Origin: Bacillus cereus
GTDB taxonomy: Bacteria > Bacillota > Bacilli > Bacillales > Bacillaceae_G
Direction of reading: 5' to 3'
Length of the DNA stretch: 64,000 nt
NCBI RefSeq assembly: GCF_025917685.1
Contig: NZ_CP089518.1
Location: 3,721,001 to 3,785,000 of the forward strand
In this document: piece after piece, positions 56,784 to 64,000 of the stretch
Position numbering within the stretch: the first letter of the stretch is position 1
Layout of the letters: every line of letters starts with the position of its first letter
The notes under the pieces: model-generated
Told to the model about the DNA's origin: nothing
Databases searched by the model: none
The model's input: the letters and a program-made list of their open reading frames with translations, nothing else
Position numbers and translations under genes: made by a program

Positions 56784-57356
56784 TTATACACTAATATGCT
56801 CCGCAATATTATATTTAAGAACATCCCATTTCCCGCTATTCTCTTTCACATAGCTAATACATGCGTTTTTTAACGGCGTTTTAAATGTAATTTCATCTGG
56901 TGCAATTGCGTGTAAAATAGCTTTTATTGCATGTGAATGTGCAACAATGATAATACGTTTATCTCCATGTGCTGCTGCAACCTCTTGTAAAGCCGTAAAA
57001 CAGCGCTCTACAATTTCTTCATCCTGCTCCATTCCTTCTACATTACCATCTGCAATTAACTCTCTAACGGCCGCAACTGGTTTCCCAGAAGCTTCCCCAA
57101 AATTACGTTCCATAAATCGCTCATCTAATAAAATAGATGGTAATCCAATAGCCCCAGCAATTTCCTTAGCTGTTTCTTGCGCTCTAATTAACGGGCTACT
57201 TATAAGGACATCCCACGATTCCGCTTGCAAGGCAGCTGCGCTTTGACTCGCTTGCTTTTTCCCAACTTCGTTAAGCGGAATATCTTCGCGTCCTTGAATA
57301 ATCTCTTGAAAATTCCAATCAGTTTGTCCATGTCGTACTAAACAAATTTCCGTCAT
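56784..57356 (-). CDS. histidine phosphatase family protein (phosphoglycerate mutase-like)
   Basis: A 190-residue protein with the RHG catalytic motif at 8-10 (phospho-His9), Arg in SSPLIRAQETA near 56-60, Glu in MERNFGEASG and the second His in VAHSHAIKA. Similar Bacillus enzymes (PhoE, PgmB-like) are phosphatases rather than glycolytic mutases. Substrate unknown. The start ATG follows AAAAGGAG. This gene is not part of the B. subtilis ylbE-ylbF neighbourhood, so it is probably an insertion typical of this group. Confidence 0.88.
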   Translation of the reverse strand: MTEICLVRHGQTDWNFQEIIQGREDIPLNEVGKKQASQSAAALQAESWDVLISSPLIRAQETAKEIAGAIGLPSILLDERFMERNFGEASGKPVAAVRELIADGNVEGMEQDEEIVERCFTALQEVAAAHGDKRIIIVAHSHAIKAILHAIAPDEITFKTPLKNACISYVKENSGKWDVLKYNIAEHISV

Positions 57357-57433
57357 GCTGCAACTCCTTTTTAAATAATCCGATTCTATTGTAACAAAAG
57401 TTTTGCATGACGGACATAGTTTTCACCTTCCAA

Positions 57434-57679
57434 TTACGTCACATTTTGCTGCTTCATATACTGAAACATATCAATCATAATTGAAGCCACCGCTAATTGG
57501 TTTTGAAATTTTTCCACTTTATCCGGTATTGTTTTTTTGAAATGCTGCATAGCAGCTAACTCAAAGGCTTCTTTTTCTTCTGGATTACGCGTTAATTTCC
57601 GATACCAGTACGGCTGTTCCCGGATATAACGAGTTAAATCCTCATCAGCTTTTATAAACTCCATAATATCTGCTCTCAT
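57434..57679 (-). CDS. ylbE: YlbE-family protein
   Basis: An 81-residue small protein with the YlbE-like core REQPYWYRKLTRNPEEKEAFELAA. Function unknown. It begins MRADIMEFIKADEDL with AGGAGG upstream and follows ylbD by 11 bases. Confidence 0.9.
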   Translation of the reverse strand: MRADIMEFIKADEDLTRYIREQPYWYRKLTRNPEEKEAFELAAMQHFKKTIPDKVEKFQNQLAVASIMIDMFQYMKQQNVT

Positions 57680-57690
57680 CCTCTTTCCTC

Positions 57691-58143
57691 CTAATCCTTT
57701 TGAAAGAAAAATGGATTATTTTCAGAAGTATTTTGTTCTTCTTGCGCGCGGTTTCCTTGAAATTGTTGTATAACTTGTTGCACACTACCAATCGCACTCG
57801 TTACATTTGCTAAATGTTGCTGCATTTGTTCTACGTCTAGCTTTTTAAAAAAAGAAAGCATTTGTCCCATCACATCAGCAGTTTTTTCTTCTTCAGTTTT
57901 TTCTTCTTCAGTTCTATCTTCTTTTTTCTCTTTATTTTTTTTCACTGAAGAAAAAGTAGGTGCTCCATCAGGTCTATACGCTGCCCATATTCGATCCTCT
58001 TCACCGAGTAAGTACCATTCTTCATAAAATTGCTGCCAAGTTTTTTGGCCACCTCTAACCTCATGAACCATTTTAGGGTGATGGTTTACAAATTCTTTAA
58101 ACTGCTGAACCGATGGATGCAACGGCCCTTTTGTTGTCGGCAT
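57691..58143 (-). CDS. ylbD: spore coat-associated protein YlbD
   Basis: A 150-residue YlbD-like protein; the family is associated with the spore coat. N-terminal half: HPSVQQFKEFVNHHPKMVHEVR, WQQFYEEWYLLGEEDRIW. The middle is Lys/Glu-rich with a short tandem repeat (TEEEKTEEEKT) and the end is Gln-rich (QQVIQQFQGN). The start is ATG 58143, six bases after AGAGGTG; the GTG 58152 abuts that site. Confidence 0.88.
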   Translation of the reverse strand: MPTTKGPLHPSVQQFKEFVNHHPKMVHEVRGGQKTWQQFYEEWYLLGEEDRIWAAYRPDGAPTFSSVKKNKEKKEDRTEEEKTEEEKTADVMGQMLSFFKKLDVEQMQQHLANVTSAIGSVQQVIQQFQGNRAQEEQNTSENNPFFFQKD

Positions 58144-58183
58144 AATCCTCACCTCTTCATGTATATCTACTATATTGTAAGAA

Positions 58184-58236
58184 AAAAAAGGCGCATGGTT
58201 CGCCCATTTTTAGACGATTCATGCACCTTTTTATTT
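58184..58236 (-). terminator. terminator of ylbC
   Basis: Arms AAAAGGTGCATG and CATGCGCCTTTT (one wobble) with a longer loop and T run on the minus strand, just after the ylbC stop. Confidence 0.75.
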
Positions 58237-59265
58237 TCGAATAAAGTTTTGAGTATAAAACTTATCGTATACCCCAACACCTAATCCAGTGAATTGCTCA
58301 TTTAATAAATTTTTTCTGTGACCTTCACTATTTAACCAGCCTTGTACCGCTGCAATTCCATCACTATGTTGCGCCGCTATATTCTCACCAGCAAGTTGAA
58401 AAGCTACTTGACCACGTTGCAAGCGATCTCCTAACGTACCAAAAGTAGGCGAGTCATGGGAAAAATAATTATTATCCTTCATATCTTTACTATGGCCAAA
58501 TGCAACGTCTGCCGTTTGTTGATCCCATGTTAACAATGGTAATTCATGACGACTTCGAATAATATTTGTTAAATCTAGAATTTGCTGCATATTTCCATTT
58601 TCTACTTGCTTCACTTTTTCTGGAGTCAATGGTTGTTCCGCTATTAATTCTCCTGAATAAACAAGCTGATAGGGTCTTTGGCGTAATAAAGTTTCATCAT
58701 CCATATAACGAACACCAACAAGCTCATGAGTAAAATGATCAAAGTATAATTGTGCCCATCCATCTTCTACAGGTATTAGTGGTTGTTCCATTACTTCTGT
58801 ATCAGATAACTCAAATTGATAACTATTTTTCCCTCTTTTTAATGAAATCTCATGTGAAATCGGATTCTTTTTATATACTTCTTCATACTTTTCATTTATA
58901 TGATAAGGTGTCACCTTAACTTGTTCACCAGCAACATACGCCGTTACAACTTTACGTTCAGCAACTCCAAATTGAACATACTGAGTTAAATCTTGATTAT
59001 ACACCCACCATTCATATCCATAAGCAGACGGCTCTATTCGAGACGGTTCGCCCCACTTTGCTAATAAATTCTCAGAGTCCCCACCAATCATATTTAAAAC
59101 TGTGTCTGAGGTTTCTTCATTTATTTGCTTTTTCTTTTTCACAATTTTATTTTCTTGCTTAGAGTGAGATGGGGTTAATATATATTGCGAAACGAGTAAT
59201 TTCCCGTATAAATCCACAGCTAAAATTAAAAATGTAATGATTACGATACGTAATACTTTTTTCAA
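58231..59265 (-). CDS. ylbC: CAP-domain secreted protein YlbC
   Basis: A 344-residue protein with an N-terminal signal-anchor (residues 1-22), a middle domain of the CAP-associated type (GDSENLLAKWGEPSRIEPSAYGYEWWVYN) and a C-terminal CAP/SCP domain (LLTWDQQTADVAFGHSKDMKDNNYFSHDSP, GENIAAQHSDGIAAVQGWLNSEGHRKNLLN). CAP histidines are present. YlbC is a predicted secreted or spore-associated protein. The start is TTG 59265, eight bases after AGGAGG; the longer frame has no site. Confidence 0.9.
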   Translation of the reverse strand: MKKVLRIVIITFLILAVDLYGKLLVSQYILTPSHSKQENKIVKKKKQINEETSDTVLNMIGGDSENLLAKWGEPSRIEPSAYGYEWWVYNQDLTQYVQFGVAERKVVTAYVAGEQVKVTPYHINEKYEEVYKKNPISHEISLKRGKNSYQFELSDTEVMEQPLIPVEDGWAQLYFDHFTHELVGVRYMDDETLLRQRPYQLVYSGELIAEQPLTPEKVKQVENGNMQQILDLTNIIRSRHELPLLTWDQQTADVAFGHSKDMKDNNYFSHDSPTFGTLGDRLQRGQVAFQLAGENIAAQHSDGIAAVQGWLNSEGHRKNLLNEQFTGLGVGVYDKFYTQNFIRK

Positions 59266-59470
59266 ATGATATACCTCCTGAACAAAACATAAAATTGAGA
59301 TATACACAAATCCTTTTCTTTCCTTTTTTGTGTGTACCGTACTCTTTTCACTATATCATATTTTCACGAAAAAAGTCTGGATTATCCCTTTTCTCTCAAT
59401 ATGAATTGCACTTTCTTATTATTCATACTATTATAAAAATAATAACGTAACATTAAGGAGGAGGTATTTT

Positions 59471-59836
59471 ATGCAATTTACAAATACGAAGTTTAATGAT
59501 GCAGTCGTAGATTTAACTCTTTTAACTGAAATCATGGAAAACAACCATTTTGTACTCGCTGGACAGTGGGATTATGAACGCATTACATATGATTATAAAT
59601 TTGAAATCTTAAAGGATGTTTATTATTTACGTGTACAAGGTTTTGCTGTTGAGGGTGACATCGGCGGTAGACACGCTCAAGTAAAACTATTACCCCCCTT
59701 ATTAGGAAAACATTATTATCCTCATGGCGTTGAATATGGTGATGATGAGATTTTCCCAACGAATGTACTTCAAAAAAGCGAACAACTCCTACAAAATATT
59801 GAAAAAGAATTGAAAGAATTTCAGATTATTGAATAA
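59471..59836 (+). CDS. YugN-like protein
   Basis: A 121-residue soluble protein with the YugN-like family core WDYERITYDYKFEI, YYLRVQGFAVEGDIGGRHAQVKLLPPLLGKHYYPHGVEYGDDEIFP. Function unknown. It starts MQFTNTKFNDAVVD, with AAGGAGGAGG upstream, and is the only plus-strand gene between ylbC and ctaG, ending at a bidirectional terminator. Confidence 0.85.
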   Translation: MQFTNTKFNDAVVDLTLLTEIMENNHFVLAGQWDYERITYDYKFEILKDVYYLRVQGFAVEGDIGGRHAQVKLLPPLLGKHYYPHGVEYGDDEIFPTNVLQKSEQLLQNIEKELKEFQIIE

Positions 59837-59876
59837 CAAAAAACGAGAGCATCAATAAGATGCACTCGTTTTTATT
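59836..59876. terminator. bidirectional terminator between the YugN-like gene and ctaG
   Basis: Arms AAAACGAG(A)GCATC and GATGC(A)CTCGTTTT with A and T runs. Confidence 0.85.
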
Positions 59877-60777
59877 TTGTCTGCAAATAAGGCGGTAACT
59901 CTTGCAACTGCTCTTTATCCTTTTCACGCTCTCTACGTGCCCATTTAAAGAACACATAGCCGATAATCGTACCGTACACTATTTCCTGGACAATTTTCAT
60001 AATGATACCGCCTGTTTGTTGGTCTTGTACTACTGGCATCCAATGTAAAAATTCTGGTCCGGTTATATTTAAATCTGATAAAGTACCCGCTGGTACACAA
60101 AGTTCCATCGCCTTCATCCAAGCGGCCGGATCCGTATATGTTGCAAATAATGGTGCAGTCGCAAAAATTATTAATGCACAAGCTGGTGTTAATAAAATAC
60201 CATTAGCAAACATGTAACCAAGCTTCTTTATATCACTTAACGTTTGATATTCCGGCAATGGATTCAACATCGGCCACCACATCATTATTGCTGCAAAAAA
60301 CAATATAGCAAGGCAAATAGGATGCGCTATTTGACTTTGTTTTACTGTATCAAAAACAACTGGCAAATGATAAAAGGAAAACAGACCGTTAAATACGAAC
60401 AACGCAATAAGCGGTTTTGCAAAAAACTTTAGCACAATTTGAACGAACTTAAAAGAAGTAATATATTGATATAACCATACAGGTATACCTAGCAGTAATA
60501 ACGGGGGAACTGCAATATACATTATTGCCATTTCGAACATATGCGCGCTAAATATAATATGACCAATTAAATCAATAGGTCCTCCCTTTACAAAATACAA
60601 GAGGACAATCCCAGTCGTAAAATAAAAAATTTGCTTCTTACTTACCTTCGTCGCATTTTCAAATCGCGTTCTATATGGTCCAATAATTAAAAAGTACCCA
60701 ATAAGAATCGAAAGCATAAATAATAAAAAGATCGGACTCCATAGAGCTTGAAAACCAAATATCCACAAGTTACTCAT
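59872..60777 (-). CDS. ctaG: cytochrome c oxidase assembly factor CtaG
   Basis: CtaG of the caa3 type helps insert copper or assemble caa3 oxidase in the membrane. The 301-residue protein has seven or more membrane helices, with HIIFSAHMFEMAIMYIAVPPLLLLGIPVW and conserved histidines at 75-80. The start is ATG 60777 (MSNLWIFGFQ) after AAGGTGG. It follows ctaF after an 85-base gap that contains a hairpin. Confidence 0.94.
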   Translation of the reverse strand: MSNLWIFGFQALWSPIFLLFMLSILIGYFLIIGPYRTRFENATKVSKKQIFYFTTGIVLLYFVKGGPIDLIGHIIFSAHMFEMAIMYIAVPPLLLLGIPVWLYQYITSFKFVQIVLKFFAKPLIALFVFNGLFSFYHLPVVFDTVKQSQIAHPICLAILFFAAIMMWWPMLNPLPEYQTLSDIKKLGYMFANGILLTPACALIIFATAPLFATYTDPAAWMKAMELCVPAGTLSDLNITGPEFLHWMPVVQDQQTGGIIMKIVQEIVYGTIIGYVFFKWARREREKDKEQLQELPPYLQTK

Positions 60778-60815
60778 TGTCACACCCACCTTCTTAAGGT
60801 TATCCTTTCACATAA

Positions 60816-60852
60816 TGTGAAGAGGGAGCTGTGACAACACAAGCTCCCTTAT
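60816..60852 (-). other. intercistronic hairpin between ctaF and ctaG
   Basis: Minus strand: AGGGAGC(T)TGTG pairs with CACAGCTCCCT, with a small loop and one bulge. No T run follows, so it is more likely an RNA-stability or processing element than a terminator. Confidence 0.5.
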
Positions 60853-60862
60853 TTTTCACTTT

Positions 60863-61195
60863 TCAAATCCACACGATCGTCATAAAAGCTAAAATTGTAA
60901 TTAACCCTATTAACAGACCAGAATAAAGAAAGAAACTTGCTGCTTCATGTCCTTTATGACTCATATGCATAAAATAATACAATTGAAAAATTACTTGTAC
61001 CACTGCTAATAGTAAAATAAACGGTACAGAGAAAGTCGGACTAAAAGTTTTCGGATATGCAACTGCTACAAATGCAACTAATGTTAAAAAAATCATTAAT
61101 GTAAACGTAATAACTTGATGCTTCATCTCCTCCGCACTTTTTCTCTTCCGATAAACAAGATCAACTTTAGGATTATTCGTTTGCCTTATCGCCAT
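60863..61195 (-). CDS. ctaF: cytochrome c oxidase subunit IV
   Basis: A 110-residue protein with three membrane helices (about 28-48, 55-75, 85-108), of the caa3 subunit IVB type. Conserved stretches include FQLYYFMHMSHKGHE. It is three bases from ctaE. Confidence 0.94.
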   Translation of the reverse strand: MAIRQTNNPKVDLVYRKRKSAEEMKHQVITFTLMIFLTLVAFVAVAYPKTFSPTFSVPFILLLAVVQVIFQLYYFMHMSHKGHEAASFFLYSGLLIGLITILAFMTIVWI

Positions 61196-61198
61196 TGT

Positions 61199-61822
61199 TT
61201 ATCCCACCATTCCCATTAAATATACTACAGTGAAAATAAACACCCAAACTACGTCAATAAAGTGCCAATAAATTGATGCAACATAAAACTTTGGTGCGTT
61301 GTATAAATTTAAACCACGCTTCGCATTTCTAAAGATTAATGTCAAAATCCAACATAATCCAAACAACACGTGGAGCCCGTGTGTACCAACAAGAGCATAG
61401 AATGCAGAACCAAATGCACTACTTCTCATAGTATGCTTAAATTCATGCGTATAATGATAAAACTCATATATTTCAAACCCCAAAAATCCTAAGCCTAGCA
61501 GCACTGTTACAAGTAACCAAAGTTGCATTTTCTTAAAGTTGAAATTTTTCATATGATACATTGCATATACACTCGTTAAACTACTTGTTAACAAAAGCAT
61601 CGTCATGATGAAAACGAGTGGCATTTGAAACATCTCTTGAGATGTTGGTCCGCCATTTGTAGAGTTCTTTAACGCTAAATATGTGCCGAATAAGGAAGCG
61701 AACAACACCGTTTCGCCTCCAAGAAATAACCAAAAACCGACAAACTTATTTTTCCCCTCAAGGGTTGCTTTTTCAGGCTCTGCTGGAAATGTTTCATTCG
61801 TTAATTTTTCATCTACATGCAT
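61199..61822 (-). CDS. ctaE: cytochrome c oxidase subunit III
   Basis: The 207-residue subunit III has five membrane helices and the family motifs FWLFLGGETVLFASLFGTYLAL and YALVGTHGLHVLFGLCW. Its ATG shares one base with the ctaD stop (TAATG), so translation is coupled. Confidence 0.96.
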   Translation of the reverse strand: MHVDEKLTNETFPAEPEKATLEGKNKFVGFWLFLGGETVLFASLFGTYLALKNSTNGGPTSQEMFQMPLVFIMTMLLLTSSLTSVYAMYHMKNFNFKKMQLWLLVTVLLGLGFLGFEIYEFYHYTHEFKHTMRSSAFGSAFYALVGTHGLHVLFGLCWILTLIFRNAKRGLNLYNAPKFYVASIYWHFIDVVWVFIFTVVYLMGMVG

Positions 61823-63684
61823 TATGCCTTGCCCCCCTTATCCTCTAAATCTTCTTTATGAATATGATATCCATGATCATCGACTACTGAGCGAAGGAAC
61901 ATTGTGCCAAATGTAATGATTAAACCAATAATTGCTACTAACAACCAAAACTTATCTTTTCCACCCTGCATATACATCGCACCAAACGCGGCTATAAATA
62001 AACCTAAAGAAATGATAAACGGTGAAAACGAAGGGTTTGGCATATGAATATCACCAACTGGTTCCGCAGCTGTCATCTCTTTATTACCTTCACGTTTTTC
62101 AATCCAAAACGGATCTAATCCGCGAACAAATGGTAATTGTTTGAAATTGTATTCCGGTGTAGGTGCTGGCATTGTCCACTCTAATGTACGTGCATCCCAT
62201 GGGTCACGACCAGCCTTCTCTTTTGACACTGTCGTTTTAATTACATTGAATAAAAGAACGATTGTGCCAAGAGCCATAAATACTGCTCCAATAGAACTAA
62301 TCATATTCCCCATTTCTAATCCTTGTCCCTCTAGGTATGTGTAATAACGACGTGGCATACCAATTAATCCAAGGAAATGCTGAATAAAGAACGTTAAATG
62401 GAAACCGATAAAGAATAACCAAAATGTTATTTTTCCTAGCGTTTCATTTAATACCTTATTAAACATAAGTGGCCAATAATAATGTGCACCTGCAAGTAAA
62501 CCAAATACAACACCGCCGACAATTACATAATGAAAATGTGCTACTACAAAATAATTATCATGAAATTGATAATCAGCTGGTGCAGATGCAAGCATAACGC
62601 CTGTAACTCCACCCATAACGAATGATGGAATAAAAGCTACCGCCCACATCATTGGTGTCGTAAACCTAATACTTCCACCCCACATTGTAAAGAGCCAGTT
62701 AAATATTTTAATACCTGTCGGAACTGCAATTGCCATTGTTGCAACTGAAAAGATAGCGTTCGCGACAGGACCAAGACCAACTGTAAACATATGATGCGCC
62801 CATACCATAAACCCTAAAAAACCGATTAATACAGTCGCGAACACCATCGATGAATAACCAAATAATCTTTTTTTCGAAAATGTGGCGAAGATTTCTGAGA
62901 ATATTCCGAAAGCTGGGAGTATAAGAATGTATACTTCTGGGTGACCGAAGATCCAGAATAAATGCTCCCATATAATTGTATTCCCGCCCAATGCCGGATT
63001 AAAGAAACTTGTGCCAAATAAGCGATCTAGCATTAAAAGACCTAATCCTACAGTTAATGGAGGAAATGCGAATAATATAAGTGACGATGTTACAAATGTT
63101 GTCCATGTAAACATCGGCATGCGCATATAGGTCATTCCTGGCGCTCGCATATTAATAATTGTAACTAGGAAGTTAATACCTCCAATTAATGTACCAATAC
63201 CTGATATTTGCAAGCCGAGTACATAAAAGTCAACACCATGCCCTTTTGAGGCTAAAGCTAAAGATGCATACGATGTCCAACCTGCATCAGGTGCTCCTCC
63301 TAAAAACCAACTTAAATTTAAAAATACTCCACCAAAGAAAAATAACCAGAATCCGAGTGAATTCAAAAACGGGAACGCCACATCACGTGCTCCAATTTGA
63401 AGTGGTACTGCGGCGTTCATAAATGCAAACACGAGTGGCATAGCTGCGAGGAAAATCATTGTTGTACCGTGCATCGTTAATACTTGATTATAAGCATCCC
63501 CAACAAGAAAAGCATTGTTAGGAATCGCTAACTGAAGGCGAATAAATAGCGCTTCTATTCCGCCTATTATAAAAAATACTCCACCTGCAATTAAATAGAG
63601 AATGGCAATCTTTTTATGGTCTACTGTCGTTAAATAATCCCATATGACAGCACCCACCCCCTGTTTTTTTGCTACAGAACTCAC
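61822..63684 (-). CDS. ctaD: cytochrome c oxidase subunit I
   Basis: Subunit I holds heme a, heme a3 and CuB and is the proton-pumping core of caa3 oxidase. The 620-residue protein has 12 or more helices, the low-spin heme ligand in LTMHGTTM, the CuB-tyrosine motif GHPEVYILILPAFG, the histidine pair in VWAHHMFTVG, and the heme ligands in VVAHFHYVIVGG. Start is GTG 63684, after GGGGAGG. The C-terminal extension of about 100 residues is typical of Bacillus. Confidence 0.97.
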   Translation of the reverse strand: MSSVAKKQGVGAVIWDYLTTVDHKKIAILYLIAGGVFFIIGGIEALFIRLQLAIPNNAFLVGDAYNQVLTMHGTTMIFLAAMPLVFAFMNAAVPLQIGARDVAFPFLNSLGFWLFFFGGVFLNLSWFLGGAPDAGWTSYASLALASKGHGVDFYVLGLQISGIGTLIGGINFLVTIINMRAPGMTYMRMPMFTWTTFVTSSLILFAFPPLTVGLGLLMLDRLFGTSFFNPALGGNTIIWEHLFWIFGHPEVYILILPAFGIFSEIFATFSKKRLFGYSSMVFATVLIGFLGFMVWAHHMFTVGLGPVANAIFSVATMAIAVPTGIKIFNWLFTMWGGSIRFTTPMMWAVAFIPSFVMGGVTGVMLASAPADYQFHDNYFVVAHFHYVIVGGVVFGLLAGAHYYWPLMFNKVLNETLGKITFWLFFIGFHLTFFIQHFLGLIGMPRRYYTYLEGQGLEMGNMISSIGAVFMALGTIVLLFNVIKTTVSKEKAGRDPWDARTLEWTMPAPTPEYNFKQLPFVRGLDPFWIEKREGNKEMTAAEPVGDIHMPNPSFSPFIISLGLFIAAFGAMYMQGGKDKFWLLVAIIGLIITFGTMFLRSVVDDHGYHIHKEDLEDKGGKA

Positions 63685-63717
63685 GTTTTCAACCTCCCCT
63701 TCGCAAATGATCCCTCT

Positions 63718-64000
63718 TTACTTTTCAATCTTTAACGTTTGTAAATATGCATTTAATGCATTAATTTGATCATCCGTTAAGTTGCCATATTTACCAGTCA
63801 TTTTATTACCTGGCTTCATATTTTCAGGATCTTTGAGCCATTTTTTTAAGTTCTCTTCATTGTTTTCGGCAATACCAGCAACTGTATCGCGATCTGCAAA
63901 GTTTGCTAGGTTCGGTGCGATACGAGCAGAAGGTGGTCTACTATCATTTGATCCAACCGCATGACAACCAATACAGCTTTTATTAAATATTTCTTGGCCT
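63718..64000 (-). CDS. ctaC: cytochrome c oxidase subunit II, C-terminal part (partial)
   Basis: The visible 93 residues are the fused cytochrome c domain of caa3 oxidase subunit II. They start GQEIFNKSCIGCH, with the heme c-binding CxxCH motif, and include the axial Met in GNKMTGKYG. The frame continues beyond the window. The gene precedes ctaD by 33 bases, as expected for ctaC-ctaD-ctaE-ctaF-ctaG. Confidence 0.95.
   Translation of the reverse strand, partial: GQEIFNKSCIGCHAVGSNDSRPPSARIAPNLANFADRDTVAGIAENNEENLKKWLKDPENMKPGNKMTGKYGNLTDDQINALNAYLQTLKIEK

Overview
The window is a chromosomal core segment from a low-GC Firmicute. Gene order and protein sequences match the Bacillus cereus group: the pyr operon with PyrR attenuators, an Ile T-box before ileS, the divIVA-ylm cluster, the sigG-sigE-spoIIGA sporulation cluster, the dcw (division and cell wall) cluster with spoVD and spoVE, the ylb cluster and the caa3 oxidase operon. 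Exact species cannot be fixed by eye. Almost all operons run on the minus strand. I see no insertion sequence, prophage, CRISPR array, rRNA or tRNA gene.

Layout. 1-3.3 kb: an accessory edge with two tandem paralogous small membrane proteins (-), an unidentified multi-spanning permease, a small membrane protein and a HAD phosphatase (+). 3.3-15.2 kb: the complete UMP operon pyrR-pyrP-pyrB-pyrC-carA-carB-pyrK-pyrD-pyrF-pyrE, read from a sigma-A-like promoter and interrupted by three PyrR-type attenuators. 15.2-20.3 kb: rluD-type synthase, lspA, ylyA and ileS with its T-box. 20.3-24.3 kb: divIVA, ylmH, ylmG, sepF, ylmE, ylmD, ylmC. 24.3-27.3 kb: sigG with a sigma-F/G-type promoter, sigE and spoIIGA; the spoIIG promoter has a 22-bp spacer typical of Spo0A activation. 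27.4-44.1 kb: ftsZ, ftsA, divIB, murB, murG, spoVE, murD, mraY, murE, spoVD, pbpB, ftsL, rsmH. mraZ, usually found just before rsmH, is absent from this position.

44.5-54.9 kb: bshC, panE, ylbP, ylbO, rpmF, ylbN, tmcAL, ylbL, ylbK, ylbJ, coaD and rsmD. 54.9-55.4 kb: an unassigned structured intergenic region. 55.4-59.8 kb: a YlbA-like gene, ylbG, ylbF, a histidine phosphatase, ylbE, ylbD, ylbC and a YugN-like gene. 59.9-64.0 kb: ctaG, ctaF, ctaE, ctaD and the 3' part of ctaC, encoding a caa3-type oxidase.

Points deserving attention: tmcAL has its catalytic N-terminus in frame but no ATG, GTG or TTG, and appears to start at an ATA eight bases after a good ribosome binding site. spoVD has a perfect 14-bp hairpin that places its ribosome binding site in the loop and its start codon in the stem. 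Two intergenic regions (24.3-24.6 and 54.9-55.4 kb) hold structure that the annotated genes do not explain. Many key genes start with TTG or GTG (sigG, spoIIGA, murD, murG, mraY, ylbC, ctaD).
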